A DNA stretch of 64,000 nucleotides from an uncultured Clostridia bacterium (lineage in GTDB: Bacteria; Bacillota; Clostridia; TANB77; UBA1234): the NCBI GenBank assembly GCA_934169745.1, contig CAKPOE010000002.1, positions 124,001 to 188,000 on the forward strand, read 5' to 3'. Under the pieces are notes generated by a model, which saw nothing but the letters and a program-made list of their open reading frames with translations, was not told where the DNA came from and did not search any database. This document shows, one piece after another, positions 8,602 to 17,953 of this stretch (the stretch's first letter is position 1; each line of letters opens with the position of its first letter). The translations under genes and the position numbers were made by a program.

Positions 8602-9843
8602 CTAATTTTTACATTTCTCCTGTTTCCTACCAAACTTTTTCTTCTTTGGAGGCTGCGTCATTAGTATTGTTGCCGTCATTTTAGCACTATCTATATATGT
8701 TTGTTTAAATAGTGTTAGTGGCTTTTCTAATCCAATATCCACGTTCAATTTTTCACAAGTATATGCAATATCTTCAAATCCCTCATATAAAAACGTTTCC
8801 GGCTCTTCTTTAAATGCTTCATTTAATGCTTCTTTATAATATTCCCACACATCTACTTTTTCCTGTCCTAAAGCCCATACTCCTGCACCTTTTAAATTAT
8901 ATTTATTTACTAAATATAATTTGTACCTTATGCTTTGTTCATTTTCATACCAAACTGTATAGTTGCCCTCTTCTAATACTTCGCCATTTACTTTTATTTT
9001 TGAATTGCCTGACACATAAAAATTCGCCTTGGCAGTTTGATATTCTTCATCATATACAGACTTTCCTTTAAGTTTATTTAATATTCTTGAAACATCTCCA
9101 ATAACAACAGCATCTCCACCATAGTCTTCGCCTTCTTTCCAATATCTGCCGTATAGCGGAATTCCCATAACAATTTTATTTTTATCTATATATCTTAATG
9201 CATATTGAATAGACTCTTCAACAAACTTTGCACTCGCCACTGGTCCACAGCTTCCACCTGTAGAATGTTCATCATAAGACATCAAAAATACGTAATCGGC
9301 ATACTCTCCTATCGTCCCATAGTCATATGAGCCTTGCCAACCAGTAGTATTACCATATGGATTGGCTGCCACAGAAACTGTTAGAGACTTTCCTTCAGGC
9401 ATTCTTTCTTTTAATAGTTTAACAAACTCCGAAAAATTCTCTCTATCTTTTTGTGTTAGATTTTCTATATCAACATTTATACCATCCAAATCATATTTAA
9501 TTATACATTCTATCAATTGCAATGTTAATTTTTCTCTGTTCTTTAAAGCAGACCTTCCCTTGCTTCTACTCCAATGATTACTAAGAAAAGGCGTAACCTT
9601 AACATTCATTTTTTTCATTTCACTTATAAATTCTTCATCTAAATTTGAAATGCTTAGATTTCCGTTTTTTGTCAAGTTAAGATACATTGGAGCAACTTCA
9701 TTAATGCCTCCATTCGTTCTTTTAACAAGCTCTATCGAATCAGAAGAACCGTACAAAAAGCCAAGGCTCACTCTTTCTTTAGCAAATAGTGAACTTGGAA
9801 TGATAATAACTATTAAAATGCTTATAATAAACACTTTTTTCAT
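8602..9843 (-). CDS. Secreted glycoside hydrolase family 18 protein
   Basis: 413 residues from the ATG at 9843, which follows AGGTGAT and opens a signal peptide (MKKVF, hydrophobic core, cleavage near SLFA). The GH18 signature is complete: DGINVDIE at 120-127, with catalytic Glu127. The fold continues with VFLMSYDEHS and IPLYGRYW. It most resembles the catalytic domain of YaaH/SleL spore-cortex glucosaminidases but has no LysM repeats. A C-terminal tail ends in a basic KKKKFGRKQ cluster. It probably cleaves N-acetylglucosamine bonds in peptidoglycan or chitin. Confidence 0.85.
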   Translation of the reverse strand: MKKVFIISILIVIIIPSSLFAKERVSLGFLYGSSDSIELVKRTNGGINEVAPMYLNLTKNGNLSISNLDEEFISEMKKMNVKVTPFLSNHWSRSKGRSALKNREKLTLQLIECIIKYDLDGINVDIENLTQKDRENFSEFVKLLKERMPEGKSLTVSVAANPYGNTTGWQGSYDYGTIGEYADYVFLMSYDEHSTGGSCGPVASAKFVEESIQYALRYIDKNKIVMGIPLYGRYWKEGEDYGGDAVVIGDVSRILNKLKGKSVYDEEYQTAKANFYVSGNSKIKVNGEVLEEGNYTVWYENEQSIRYKLYLVNKYNLKGAGVWALGQEKVDVWEYYKEALNEAFKEEPETFLYEGFEDIAYTCEKLNVDIGLEKPLTLFKQTYIDSAKMTATILMTQPPKKKKFGRKQEKCKN

Positions 9844-10018
9844 TTTTATCACCTGACCTTTTATTAATTTTACGCCATTTTTCAACGTTTTTCAAGGTAT
9901 CATACGTCTGTAAGCCTTGCAACGCTTGCTTCCGCAGAAAAGAAAATTTTAAAAATCATTACGTTAGCTGATTTAGCCTTATCTATTTACAGAAGTTTCG
10001 TTATCAATTTTGTTTGTA

Positions 10019-10047
10019 TTGCTTTTTATTTCGTTTTAATGTATACT
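10019..10047 (+). promoter_or_regulatory. Promoter of the ABC-F gene
   Basis: TTGCTT (10019-10024), a 17-base spacer and TATACT (10042-10047), about 25 bases before the start codon. No leader ORF or attenuator of the kind seen before antibiotic-resistance ABC-F genes fits between them. Confidence 0.5.
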
Positions 10048-10072
10048 TTTTGTGCGAAAAGGAGGTGCTATC

Positions 10073-11959
10073 ATGGCTTTGCTAAGTCTAAGTGATGTTT
10101 CTAAAAGCTTCGGAACAAATTTATTATTTGAAAATATTTCCTTTCAGGTAGAAAACATGCATAAAATCGGTTTTGTTGGCGCAAACGGCTGCGGAAAGAC
10201 GACTCTTTTCAAAATCATTTGCGGACAAGAAGATTATGACAAAGGCGAAATATATAAATCAAACTCTACTAATATTGGATACATAGAACAGTTTGCTTGC
10301 AGTGATTCAGCTTTGACTTTATATAACGAATTATTAACTATATTTAGCAATTTGCAAAACATAGAAAAGGATTTGTCACAACTTGAAAGTGCTATTTCCT
10401 TAGGCAATGGCGACATTGATGCTTTAATCGAACGTCAACATAGACTTTCAATTGAGTATGAAAAAAATGGCGGATATACATACAAAAGTATTGCATCTTC
10501 AACTCTGATGGGTTTAGGATTTACAAAAGATGATTTTGATTTACAAGTTTCTGTTCTAAGTGGTGGACAGAAAACTAAACTAGCCCTAGCCAAAATGCTC
10601 CTTAGCAACTGTAATTTAATTTTGCTTGATGAACCAACAAACAACTTGGACATACCTTCGATTGAATGGTTGGAAAACTTTTTAATAAACTATAAAGGAA
10701 GTTTCATTGTTGTTTCTCACGATAGATATTTTCTTGACAAAGTAACTTCTGAGACTTTTGAACTAGAAAATAAACGCCTTACAATGTACCCTGGAAATTA
10801 TTCTACATATTTAAAATTAAAAGCAGAAAATCAAAAGGCAATTTCGAAAAAATATGAAACAACTCAAAAAGAAATAAATAGAATAGAAGGTATTATAGAA
10901 CAACAAAAGACATGGAGCCAAGAAATGAATTACAAAATAATAAGAAACAAACAGAAAATGATTGACAGACTTGAATCTTCACTTGTTGCTCCAGATAAAG
11001 AATTAGAAAAATTATCTTTTAAGTTTAAAACCATTTCAGGCGGCAATTTAGAGGTTTTAAAAATATGTAATCTTTCAAAATCTTTTGGTGATAAAAAAAT
11101 ATTTGAAAATATATCTCTCGAAGTACTAAAAAAGGAAAGAGTTTTTCTTATTGGTCCAAACGGTTGTGGAAAAACCACACTGCTAAAAATTATAGAAGGT
11201 TTGTTGCCCCAAGATAACGGCACTTGCTCTATCGGTAGTAACATGAAGGTTGCATATTATCATCAGAGTAATGAAGACTGGTTCTATCTAAATAAAAGTA
11301 TCTTAGATTTTGTATGGGAGTCTTACCCTAAGTTATCTCAAACTGAGGTAAGAAACGCACTTGCAATTTTCTTGTTCAAAGGTGAAGATGTGTTTAAAAA
11401 CATCTCTTCTCTTAGCGGTGGCGAAAGAGCAAGAATATCATTGTTGTTGATGATGCTTTCAGAGTCAAACTTTTTAATATTGGATGAACCAACTAATCAC
11501 TTGGACATCGCATCCAGAGAAGCTTTAGAAGATGCTCTTTTAAACTATGATGGAACTATTTTTGCAGTATCACATGATCGTTATTTTATTAACAAACTTG
11601 CAACAAAACTATATAGATTAACGCCAAACAACGCACTGTTATTTAAGGGAAACTATGATTTTTATTTGCAAAGATTTGTTGAAGAAAATGCTAATTCTAC
11701 TGTAAAACAAAAAAACACATCTTACCAAGAAAAGAAGCAACTTGAAGCTTTAGAAAGGAAAAGAAAAAATCAAATCGAAAGATTGGAAAAGCAAATTGAT
11801 GACACTGAGCAAAAGAAAAAAGAGTTAGAAGCATTAAGCCTAACTCCTGAATATGCTATGGACTATGTGAAAGCCATGGAAATTACGTCTCAGATTGATG
11901 AACTTTCAAAAGAATTAGAAACCTTATACTCTGAATGGGAAAAATTAACGTCAATATAA
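10073..11959 (+). CDS. ABC-F family ATPase (Uup/EttA-like)
   Basis: 628 residues from the ATG at 10073, set by AAAGGAGGT six bases upstream. Two ATP-binding cassettes lie in one chain without membrane segments: Walker A GANGCGKTT and GPNGCGKTT, signature motifs LSGGQK and LSGGER, Walker B LILLDEPTNNLD and FLILDEPTNHLD. The P-site linker between them is helical and charged. A C-terminal coiled coil (QLEALERKRKNQIERLEKQ) resembles Uup. ABC-F proteins bind the ribosomal E site; some protect from antibiotics. Nothing here distinguishes a housekeeping from a resistance role. Confidence 0.88.
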   Translation: MALLSLSDVSKSFGTNLLFENISFQVENMHKIGFVGANGCGKTTLFKIICGQEDYDKGEIYKSNSTNIGYIEQFACSDSALTLYNELLTIFSNLQNIEKDLSQLESAISLGNGDIDALIERQHRLSIEYEKNGGYTYKSIASSTLMGLGFTKDDFDLQVSVLSGGQKTKLALAKMLLSNCNLILLDEPTNNLDIPSIEWLENFLINYKGSFIVVSHDRYFLDKVTSETFELENKRLTMYPGNYSTYLKLKAENQKAISKKYETTQKEINRIEGIIEQQKTWSQEMNYKIIRNKQKMIDRLESSLVAPDKELEKLSFKFKTISGGNLEVLKICNLSKSFGDKKIFENISLEVLKKERVFLIGPNGCGKTTLLKIIEGLLPQDNGTCSIGSNMKVAYYHQSNEDWFYLNKSILDFVWESYPKLSQTEVRNALAIFLFKGEDVFKNISSLSGGERARISLLLMMLSESNFLILDEPTNHLDIASREALEDALLNYDGTIFAVSHDRYFINKLATKLYRLTPNNALLFKGNYDFYLQRFVEENANSTVKQKNTSYQEKKQLEALERKRKNQIERLEKQIDDTEQKKKELEALSLTPEYAMDYVKAMEITSQIDELSKELETLYSEWEKLTSI

Positions 11960-11960
11960 A

Positions 11961-12089
11961 TTATTTATAAGGGTGCTGTGCATAGCACCCTTTACAATTT
12001 CTGTTGCATCTGTTACGTCTTTCGCTTTTCAAATTTTTCATACTGATAATAATGAATATTAAAACAATCAACAATACCAATACATTCAT
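11961..12089 (-). CDS. FeoB-associated Cys-rich membrane protein
   Basis: 42 residues: an N-terminal membrane helix (MNVLVLLIVLIFIIIS), then a basic stretch and a Cys cluster RCNRNCKGCY with the spacing C-X3-C-X2-C. Such peptides are commonly encoded after feoB in Bacillota and are called FeoB-associated Cys-rich membrane proteins. The ATG overlaps the feoB stop codon (ATGA), which implies translational coupling. The exact role in iron(II) uptake is not known. Confidence 0.8.
   Translation of the reverse strand: MNVLVLLIVLIFIIISMKNLKSERRNRCNRNCKGCYAQHPYK
11971..11990. terminator. Terminator hairpin after the ABC-F gene
   Basis: GGGTGCT (11971-11977) pairs with AGCACCC (11984-11990), followed by TTTACAATTT. 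On the other strand it lies inside the last codons of the small Feo protein and may also end the feo transcript. Confidence 0.65.
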
Positions 12090-14054
12090 ATACAACACTC
12101 CAAGATCAACTTTGCCAGCAAAGCAATGATATATGCTACCACTGTTTGAAATAGTACGGCACCTAACAGTTTTCTTGTGTTTCCCAGTTCTTTTTTCATA
12201 GCACTTATTGCACTAATGCATGGTGCACTAAACAGATTAAACACTGTAAATGCATATGCAGTTGGAATTGTAAAAAATCCAAAAATTCCATTGCTTCTAA
12301 ATACTTGACTTGCACTTGTGAACCCTTCTGACAAACCTGCTATAATCGACATTGAAGAAATAACTTGTTCTTTTGCGACTAGGCCTTGCAATATTGATAC
12401 CGCGGTTCCCCAACTGTTCACATTTACAAGGGGATAAAATAACCAGCTAAACATTCTACCTATTTGCGCCAAAATACTCTCCTCTATGCTTACACCATAT
12501 TCAAAATTTAATGAAAATGATAACAGAATCCATATCATTATTGAACATAACAAAATAATGCTTCCTGCTCTTTTAATAAAAGCCAATGTTTTATCATATA
12601 CATCTCTAATTACATATTTAATATTTGGTATCTTGTACTCAGGCAATTCTGAGATGTATCTAAAATCATTCGTATTTCTTCCAAAAGCCTTCATAACAAG
12701 TGCACTTATAATGATAATACACACGGAAAGAACATACAATGAGAGTGTTACTAGCCCTGAATTTTTACCAAAAAAATATCCACAAAACAGCGTAATTATT
12801 GGCAATTTTGCACTGCATGGTACGAAAGGTGTAAGAATTATTGTCTTCTTTCTTTGAGTATCATTTTCAATAATTCTTGCAGACATTATGCCAGGTACAC
12901 TACATCCAGACCCAACTATGAATGGTATCAACGATTTTCCACTTAGTCCTAATTTTCTAAACGGTTTATCTAACATTAATGATATTCTTGACATATATCC
13001 ACTGGTTTCTAAAACTGATATGCAAAAAAATAGTATAATCAACTGTGGAACAAAAGTTAATACAGCTCCAACTCCATCGATTATACCATCTATAACCAAA
13101 CTACTTAACCATGTATATACACCATTATTACAAAAATACTCATACAGATATTCTTTTATAATTAATATTTTGTCCGAAACAATTTCCGATATGTTTTTTC
13201 CAAGTACTCCAACAGAAAAATAATATACTATAAAAAGTATAATAAAGAATATCGGAAAAGCTAAATACTTATTCAAAAATATACTATCTAAGTAGTTACT
13301 TACTCTGTTGTGTTTCTTTCTGCTTTTTACCACATCGCCAACAATCTTGTCTAAAAACTCATATCTTTCCGTTGCAATGATCTCACTTATATCCAAGCCG
13401 AATTTATTTTCAATTCTCTCTCTGCAATTCTCTATTCTATCCGTACTTGACGGTATATCATTTTCAAGCATTTTTAGTGCAACAAATCTCTTATTGGTTC
13501 TATTTAAAAGCATTTCTTTTTGTATAGTTTCTATTTCATTCTCAATTATATTGTTAAATATTTTTATTCTATTGCGTATTTTAGGCGTACTTATATGATT
13601 TATTAAGTTTTTAATTCCAGTTCCGTTTTGTGCAGAAATTTTGCATACTTCGGCACCTAATTGTTTTTCTAGTTTTTCATCATCTATATGTATTCCTCTT
13701 TTATTAACTATATCAATCATATTAAGTGCAACCACAACTTTACAATCAAGTTCCAATAGCTGTGTAGTTAAATATAAACTTCTTTCTATATTTGTTGCAT
13801 CAACCACATTAATTACAACATCTGGTTTTTCTTTAAGCAAAAAATCTATAGCAACATTCTCTTCAATTGTATATGGATTAAGCGCATATATTCCAGGTAA
13901 GTCAACAAGTGTATGACTAGTACCTGATATAATCCCTTCTTTTTTTTCTACTGTAACACCCGGCCAATTTCCTATTTTTTGATTCATACCGTGTTAAGGC
14001 ATTGAAAAGAGTTGTCTTTCCACTGTTTTGATTTCCTATTAGTGCAACTTTCAT
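12086..14054 (-). pseudogene. feoB: feoB, ferrous iron transporter B, interrupted by a 1-base frameshift
   Basis: The gene starts at the ATG at 14054, overlapping the feoA stop as ATGA, and encodes MKVALIGNQNSGKTTLFNAL with the GTPase P-loop. After TTAACA an extra base (position 13991, in a run read as CGG) shifts the frame. The rest, from GMNQKIGNWPGV onward, continues in another frame to 12086. The long part holds the remaining G motifs (DLPGIY, NMID), the guanine-dissociation-inhibitor region and the membrane domain with Cys-containing GSGCSVPG. Removing one base would restore a normal FeoB of about 655 residues. It may be a true inactivation, a phase-variable site or an assembly error. 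Confidence 0.88.
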
Positions 14055-14290
14055 TTTTCAATTACCTCCACACTAATATTTTTTAATTCTTTTTTTCCAA
14101 TGCTAATTTCGTATCCCCTGACGTACATACTTATCGGATCTCCCATCGGTGCAATTCTACTAATTTTAACAACAGCACCTCTAGTAAGTCCCATATCCAA
14201 CAAATGCCTTTTTACTTTTTTATCTGTTACATCAATAGAAACGACTCGTGCACTTTGCCCGACCCTCAACATATCCATAGAACACATCAT
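14051..14290 (-). CDS. feoA: FeoA, iron(II) transport accessory protein
   Basis: 79 residues forming one SH3-like beta barrel: LRVGQSARVVSID, RHLLDMGLTRGAVVKI, MYVRGYEISIGKKE. The MGL...G pattern is typical of FeoA. It is a small cytosolic partner of FeoB. GGGAGAAG precedes the ATG at 14290. Its TGA overlaps the feoB ATG. No Fur box was recognised upstream. Confidence 0.92.
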   Translation of the reverse strand: MMCSMDMLRVGQSARVVSIDVTDKKVKRHLLDMGLTRGAVVKISRIAPMGDPISMYVRGYEISIGKKELKNISVEVIEK

Positions 14291-14354
14291 ATCTCTTCTC
14301 CCACTTTTATATATTACAATATATGAAAGTTGAACAAGTTATATGTATAATTTG

Positions 14355-15158
14355 TTATGCATCATGACTACCGCCGATTTCATATGCATCCCTGACTTTT
14401 GCAAGTCTTACAAACATATCTGAATCCTCATCATTAGGATCATGTCTGTATTTTGCACACATTTTATCAAATTCTTCTGCTTGCCATTCAAATTCTTTAT
14501 CTAACGCCTCATTTATTTTCTTCAATTTTTTTGTCATCATTTCACTTGGTCTATATCTATAATTGTAATTAATATCCATATGCTTATCTTCAGTTCTTAA
14601 CAATTGTGTGTCAAATATACCTTTTACTCTTTTTAATCCAAAAGAAAAATATGAATTATCAAGATTTTTCATTGTAAAAGACTTTAATACACCTTCATCC
14701 CTATACACGATTTGATGCTCCATGTCTTCATCAGTTAATGTTCTATGCATTTTATAAACCTCTTGCAAAGGCATTGTTAATTCCTCAAAATCACATTTTT
14801 TCCTTACAGCTTCTTTTACTAATTTAAAAATTTTTTCTCTTTGAAATGTTCCTGCATATATTCTAAATAACTCTATATATTTTTCTTCTCTATATATAAA
14901 TCGAATATTTAAACATTGATTTTCAGAAAGAGTTTTTAGAATATTAAAAATTCTTTTCACATTATCTTTTGTAACCCTCACGTCTATGTTTGAAAATTCA
15001 AATAGCTCAAATGACGGAAGAAACCTCCAAAGCCAAACCCCATATCTATTACATTCCAAAGCAGCCTCTCGCATATACTTATCTGGAATCATTGAAATAT
15101 ATTCATATTTTGGATTTTTACATGCTTTCTTTCTACCTTTTAATTTTTGATTGTTCAT
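14355..15158 (-). CDS. Unknown protein
   Basis: 267 residues from the ATG at 15158, preferred because GGGGGTGG lies just upstream; a longer frame begins at 15221. The protein is soluble and rich in charged and aromatic residues (YGVWLWRFLPSFELFEFSN), with no signal peptide, membrane helix or catalytic motif that I recognise. It lies 64 bases upstream of feoA in the same direction, so it may be read into the feo operon, but the gap has room for a separate feo promoter. Confidence 0.65.
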   Translation of the reverse strand: MNNQKLKGRKKACKNPKYEYISMIPDKYMREAALECNRYGVWLWRFLPSFELFEFSNIDVRVTKDNVKRIFNILKTLSENQCLNIRFIYREEKYIELFRIYAGTFQREKIFKLVKEAVRKKCDFEELTMPLQEVYKMHRTLTDEDMEHQIVYRDEGVLKSFTMKNLDNSYFSFGLKRVKGIFDTQLLRTEDKHMDINYNYRYRPSEMMTKKLKKINEALDKEFEWQAEEFDKMCAKYRHDPNDEDSDMFVRLAKVRDAYEIGGSHDA

Positions 15159-15440
15159 ACGCCACCCCCAAATTAAAACGTCATCACTTATAATTCTATG
15201 ACAATCAAAAAATAAAATCAACTTTTCAGAAAATAAATTTCAATTTCATAAAACCACCAACGAACAAAAAAGAGATAGCTGGACGAAAATGTAAAGCGAA
15301 ATCTTTGCACTACATTTTTGTTTTGCAGATCGTCAAAAGCAACGACGCTTTACGACGAAAAAATGAACGAAAAAGTGGCAACCGGAAAATCGTTCATTGA
15401 GTGCTGATAGTGCAATATGCCTCTAATTCTCATATTTTCC
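15159..15440. repeat. Intergenic region with repeat units 15261-15293 (degenerate) and 15364-15396
   Basis: No gene is seen here. 15364-15396 is a good single copy of the 33-bp unit (TGAACGAAAAAGTGGC at the left, ending ATCGTTCA). 15261-15293 is a decayed copy in the same orientation (CGAACAAAAAAGAG, then AGCTGG). Between them, GTAAAGCG (15291-15298) and CGCTTTAC (15346-15353) form an inverted repeat around 47 bases. Confidence 0.7.
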
Positions 15441-15469
15441 TTGATTTTTCCAGAAAAACGTTATATAAT
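15441..15469 (+). promoter_or_regulatory. Promoter of the acidic-protein gene, with two-SD leader
   Basis: TTGATT (15441-15446), a 17-base spacer and TATAAT (15464-15469). The leader holds two Shine-Dalgarno sequences: AGGAGGG near 15492, not followed by an ORF, and AAAGGAGAT near 15531, which serves the ATG at 15548. Confidence 0.7.
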
Positions 15470-15547
15470 AATTATGTAAATTTATTTGATAGGAGGGTAG
15501 TAAAGAATTTTTCTTGTTGCCAAATAAAATAAAGGAGATTTTTGCCG

Positions 15548-15940
15548 ATGACGGAACCTGAATTTGATCTCAAATCTGAGCTCAAAGAAATTGAAGCAAT
15601 TGAACTTGAACACGAATTCGAACTCAAAGAAATTGAGATGTATGACATAGTTAATTTCTTGAGAAAGTACATCATTCAAGACGAAGCAGTCGACATTGTG
15701 CCTCATGTCTACCAATGGTCAGAAAATGCTATAACCTTGCTGTATTCTTCTGGCAAACGGACTTACAGACTCGTGGCAAATATAAAGTTTGCTGTTATTT
15801 TTCTTTTGAATGATCAACTCAAAAAGACCGGAGTATCTCAAAAATATTTCCGTGAATGGCAAGCTTTTATGGTCGAAAAAATTGGCCGACCGTATGCTGA
15901 AAAATTCAACATTCTCGTTGAAACTCAGCGCTTCTTTTAG
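15548..15940 (+). CDS. Unknown protein with acidic coiled N terminus
   Basis: 130 residues from the ATG at 15548. Residues 5-35 are strongly acidic with a repeated Glu-Leu pattern (SELKEIEAIELEHEFELKEI), probably a helix. A compact mixed domain follows (VNFLRKYIIQDE, YSSGKRTYRLVANIKF). I do not recognise the family. The gene forms a unit of its own with promoter, leader and terminator, and its base use (more C and G at third positions) differs from feoA upstream. Confidence 0.65.
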   Translation: MTEPEFDLKSELKEIEAIELEHEFELKEIEMYDIVNFLRKYIIQDEAVDIVPHVYQWSENAITLLYSSGKRTYRLVANIKFAVIFLLNDQLKKTGVSQKYFREWQAFMVEKIGRPYAEKFNILVETQRFF

Positions 15941-15942
15941 AA

Positions 15943-15976
15943 AAAACTGCTCAAGCTTTAAGCTTGGGCAGTTTTT
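15943..15976. terminator. Bidirectional terminator
   Basis: AAAACTGC-TCAAGCTT pairs with AAGCTTG-GCAGTTTT across 15943-15976, with a T-run after. It ends the acidic-protein gene and overlaps the 3' end of hslO on the other strand. Confidence 0.8.
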
Positions 15977-16833
15977 CCTAATTCTATTATTTCTTCTTTA
16001 CTAAATATATATTTTTTATTACAAAAATGACATTCTATTTCTGTTTTTTCGTCTTGTGCTAAACCATCCAACTCTTTTTTACCTAAGCTAATCAAAGCTC
16101 TTTCCATTCTTTCTTTTGAGCAGTCACATTTGTACTTTGGTTCAATTTCTTCTACAACTCTTGTATCTAAATCATCTGAAATATACGTTGCTATTTCTTC
16201 CAATGTCATATTCTCTTCTAACATTTGAGTAATTGATTTAGAAGTTTTAATTCTATCTTCAATTAGTTTTATAATTTCATCTGGTGTGTTTGGCATAATT
16301 TGAAGCAAATATCCTCCTGCTCTTTTTACGCTACCATCTTTATCAACTAATACACCTAAAGCAACAGCTGATGGTATTTGTTCGGAAAAAGCAAAATAAT
16401 ACGCAAAATCTTCTGCAATTTCTCCAGTTTGTAAAGGAACCATTCCTATGTATGGTTCTTTTAGTCCAATATCTTTTATTACTCTCAAATCACCCTTGCC
16501 TATTACCGCACCAACATTTAACTTTCCTTCTTTTGTACTTTCTGCTTCTGCCAAAGGTTCTGAAACGTATCCTTTTACTTCAGCCTTTTGGTTTGATGTT
16601 GCTAAAAGTGAGCCAATAGGTCCATCGCCTAAAATCTGTAATGTTAGTTTATCATCTTCATTTTTCATACTTGCACCCATTAAAGCAGCCATTGTAAGTA
16701 ATCTTCCTAACGCCGCTGTTGGTGTAGGGTTAAGTTTATGTGTTCTTCTAGCTTCTTCTACTAAATTTGTGCTGTCTACGCATGAAATCTTGACCATATC
16801 AATGTGTGCTAAAAATTTTACTAATCTATCCAT
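15958..16833 (-). CDS. hslO: Hsp33, redox-regulated chaperonin
   Basis: 291 residues, full length. The N-terminal domain has the typical RTHKLNPTPTAALGR and LTLQILGDGPIG; the C-terminal zinc switch shows CDCSKERM and CHFCNKKY, the four Cys that bind Zn in the reduced state. Hsp33 is activated by oxidation and holds unfolding proteins in the cytosol. GGAGAG precedes the ATG. It is a single gene. Confidence 0.95.
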   Translation of the reverse strand: MDRLVKFLAHIDMVKISCVDSTNLVEEARRTHKLNPTPTAALGRLLTMAALMGASMKNEDDKLTLQILGDGPIGSLLATSNQKAEVKGYVSEPLAEAESTKEGKLNVGAVIGKGDLRVIKDIGLKEPYIGMVPLQTGEIAEDFAYYFAFSEQIPSAVALGVLVDKDGSVKRAGGYLLQIMPNTPDEIIKLIEDRIKTSKSITQMLEENMTLEEIATYISDDLDTRVVEEIEPKYKCDCSKERMERALISLGKKELDGLAQDEKTEIECHFCNKKYIFSKEEIIELGKTAQA

Positions 16834-16879
16834 TATTCTCTCCTACTAAAAAATCTTTTACTTTCTTGTTGTATTATAA

Positions 16880-16903
16880 AAGGTCTCTTAAAAAAGAGAC
16901 CTT
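16880..16903 (-). terminator. Terminator of the cold-shock gene
   Basis: AAGGTCTCTT (16880-16889) pairs with AAGAGACCTT (16894-16903), followed on the minus strand by TTTATAAT, directly after the csp stop. Confidence 0.8.
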
Positions 16904-16923
16904 GTCTTTGGTTTATATTAAAA

Positions 16924-17133
16924 CTACACTGTTGCAATAGGTGTTACGTTAGAAGCTTGTGCACCTTTCATTCCTTCAACAATGTCGAATTGAACTTCTG
17001 AACCTTCTTCTAAAGTTTTATAACCATCCATTGTAATTGCTGAAAAATGTACAAATACGTCTGTACCATTTTCTCTTTCAATAAAGCCAAAACCTTTTTC
17101 TGCGTTAAACCATTTAACTTTTCCTCTTTCCAT
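16924..17133 (-). CDS. Cold-shock protein (CspA family)
   Basis: 69 residues from the ATG at 17133, set by AGGAGG 9 bases upstream and by the usual family length; a longer frame to 17217 is not supported. The RNP1 motif KGFGFIE and RNP2-like VFVHFSAI are present, with the usual opening GKVKWFN. It binds single-stranded RNA and DNA and acts as an RNA chaperone in the cytosol. Confidence 0.93.
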   Translation of the reverse strand: MERGKVKWFNAEKGFGFIERENGTDVFVHFSAITMDGYKTLEEGSEVQFDIVEGMKGAQASNVTPIATV

Positions 17134-17235
17134 GTTTCTAAACCTCCTACTTTCTTTAGTACTAAATTGCCGTCTTGCAATTTTCTTTAGTTTATCATAG
17201 TAGTATTTCAATGTCAAATAAATTAAAATATTTTA

Positions 17236-17805
17236 TTATAAATTTTTGTTCTTAATGTACTCGCCATTAAAATCTTTCTTCAATATTTGCATATATAGTT
17301 TGTCCAAATATTTTCCGTTAATGTATATAGCTTCTTCTTCCCTACCAACTAATTTAAAGCCGCATTTTTCATAACATCTTCTGGCTCTTGCATTGTCGGC
17401 AAGTACAGTTAATACTATATTATGCATATTTAAATAGTTAAATCCAAAATCTAACAATAAATTTATAGCTTCTGTTCCATATCCTTTGCTTTTATCTTCA
17501 TCATCGCCTATCATTATTCCTAAAACCGCTCTTCTGTTAACATTGTCAATTTTATCAAATCCAACAGTTCCAACCATCTTGTCATTTTCTAACAGAACAA
17601 TAGAAAATGTATACTCCTTTCCACTCGTTGCATCTTCAAGCCACGCTTTTTCTGCTTGCTCAGTAGCCATAAATGTACTTCTACCCGTATAATCTGTGAC
17701 ACCAAAGTCATTCATCCATGTTAAATATTTTTGCATAGCCTCATCGTTTGCACTTACTGGTGATAAGTAAACTTTTTCCCCTACTAATTTCTTAAAATAA
17801 CTCAT
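17236..17805 (-). CDS. GNAT acetyltransferase, RimJ/RimL type
   Basis: 189 residues from the ATG at 17805, which follows AGGAGG. The GNAT fold is clear: GTVGFDKIDNVNRRAVLGIMIGDDEDKSKGYGTEAI with the acetyl-CoA loop, then NMHNIVLTVLADNARARRCYEKCGFKLVG. It transfers an acetyl group from acetyl-CoA to an amine; the substrate may be a protein N terminus or a small molecule such as a polyamine. It runs toward csp but with a gap of about 100 bases. Confidence 0.85.
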   Translation of the reverse strand: MSYFKKLVGEKVYLSPVSANDEAMQKYLTWMNDFGVTDYTGRSTFMATEQAEKAWLEDATSGKEYTFSIVLLENDKMVGTVGFDKIDNVNRRAVLGIMIGDDEDKSKGYGTEAINLLLDFGFNYLNMHNIVLTVLADNARARRCYEKCGFKLVGREEEAIYINGKYLDKLYMQILKKDFNGEYIKNKNL

Positions 17806-17868
17806 ATAGTACACCTCCTAACATACCAATATAATATGGTATGCCAGTCACATTGTCAATACTTGTTC

Positions 17869-17897
17869 TTGACTTTTTAACATAAACAGTATACAAT
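17869..17897 (+). promoter_or_regulatory. Promoter of the SPFH gene
   Basis: TTGACT (17869-17874), a 17-base spacer and TACAAT (17892-17897). The ATG at 17954 follows GAGGAGGGG. Confidence 0.7.
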
Positions 17898-17953
17898 GTG
17901 CGTGTAACAATTTACCCAATCGACCGACGCAATATTTTGAGGAGGGGAAGTAA

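Noticed and set aside
9886..10018. An antibiotic-sensing leader before the ABC-F gene
   Set aside because: No small ORF with SD and no pair of alternative hairpins were seen; the repeat-like GCAAG/CTTGC words are short and imperfect.
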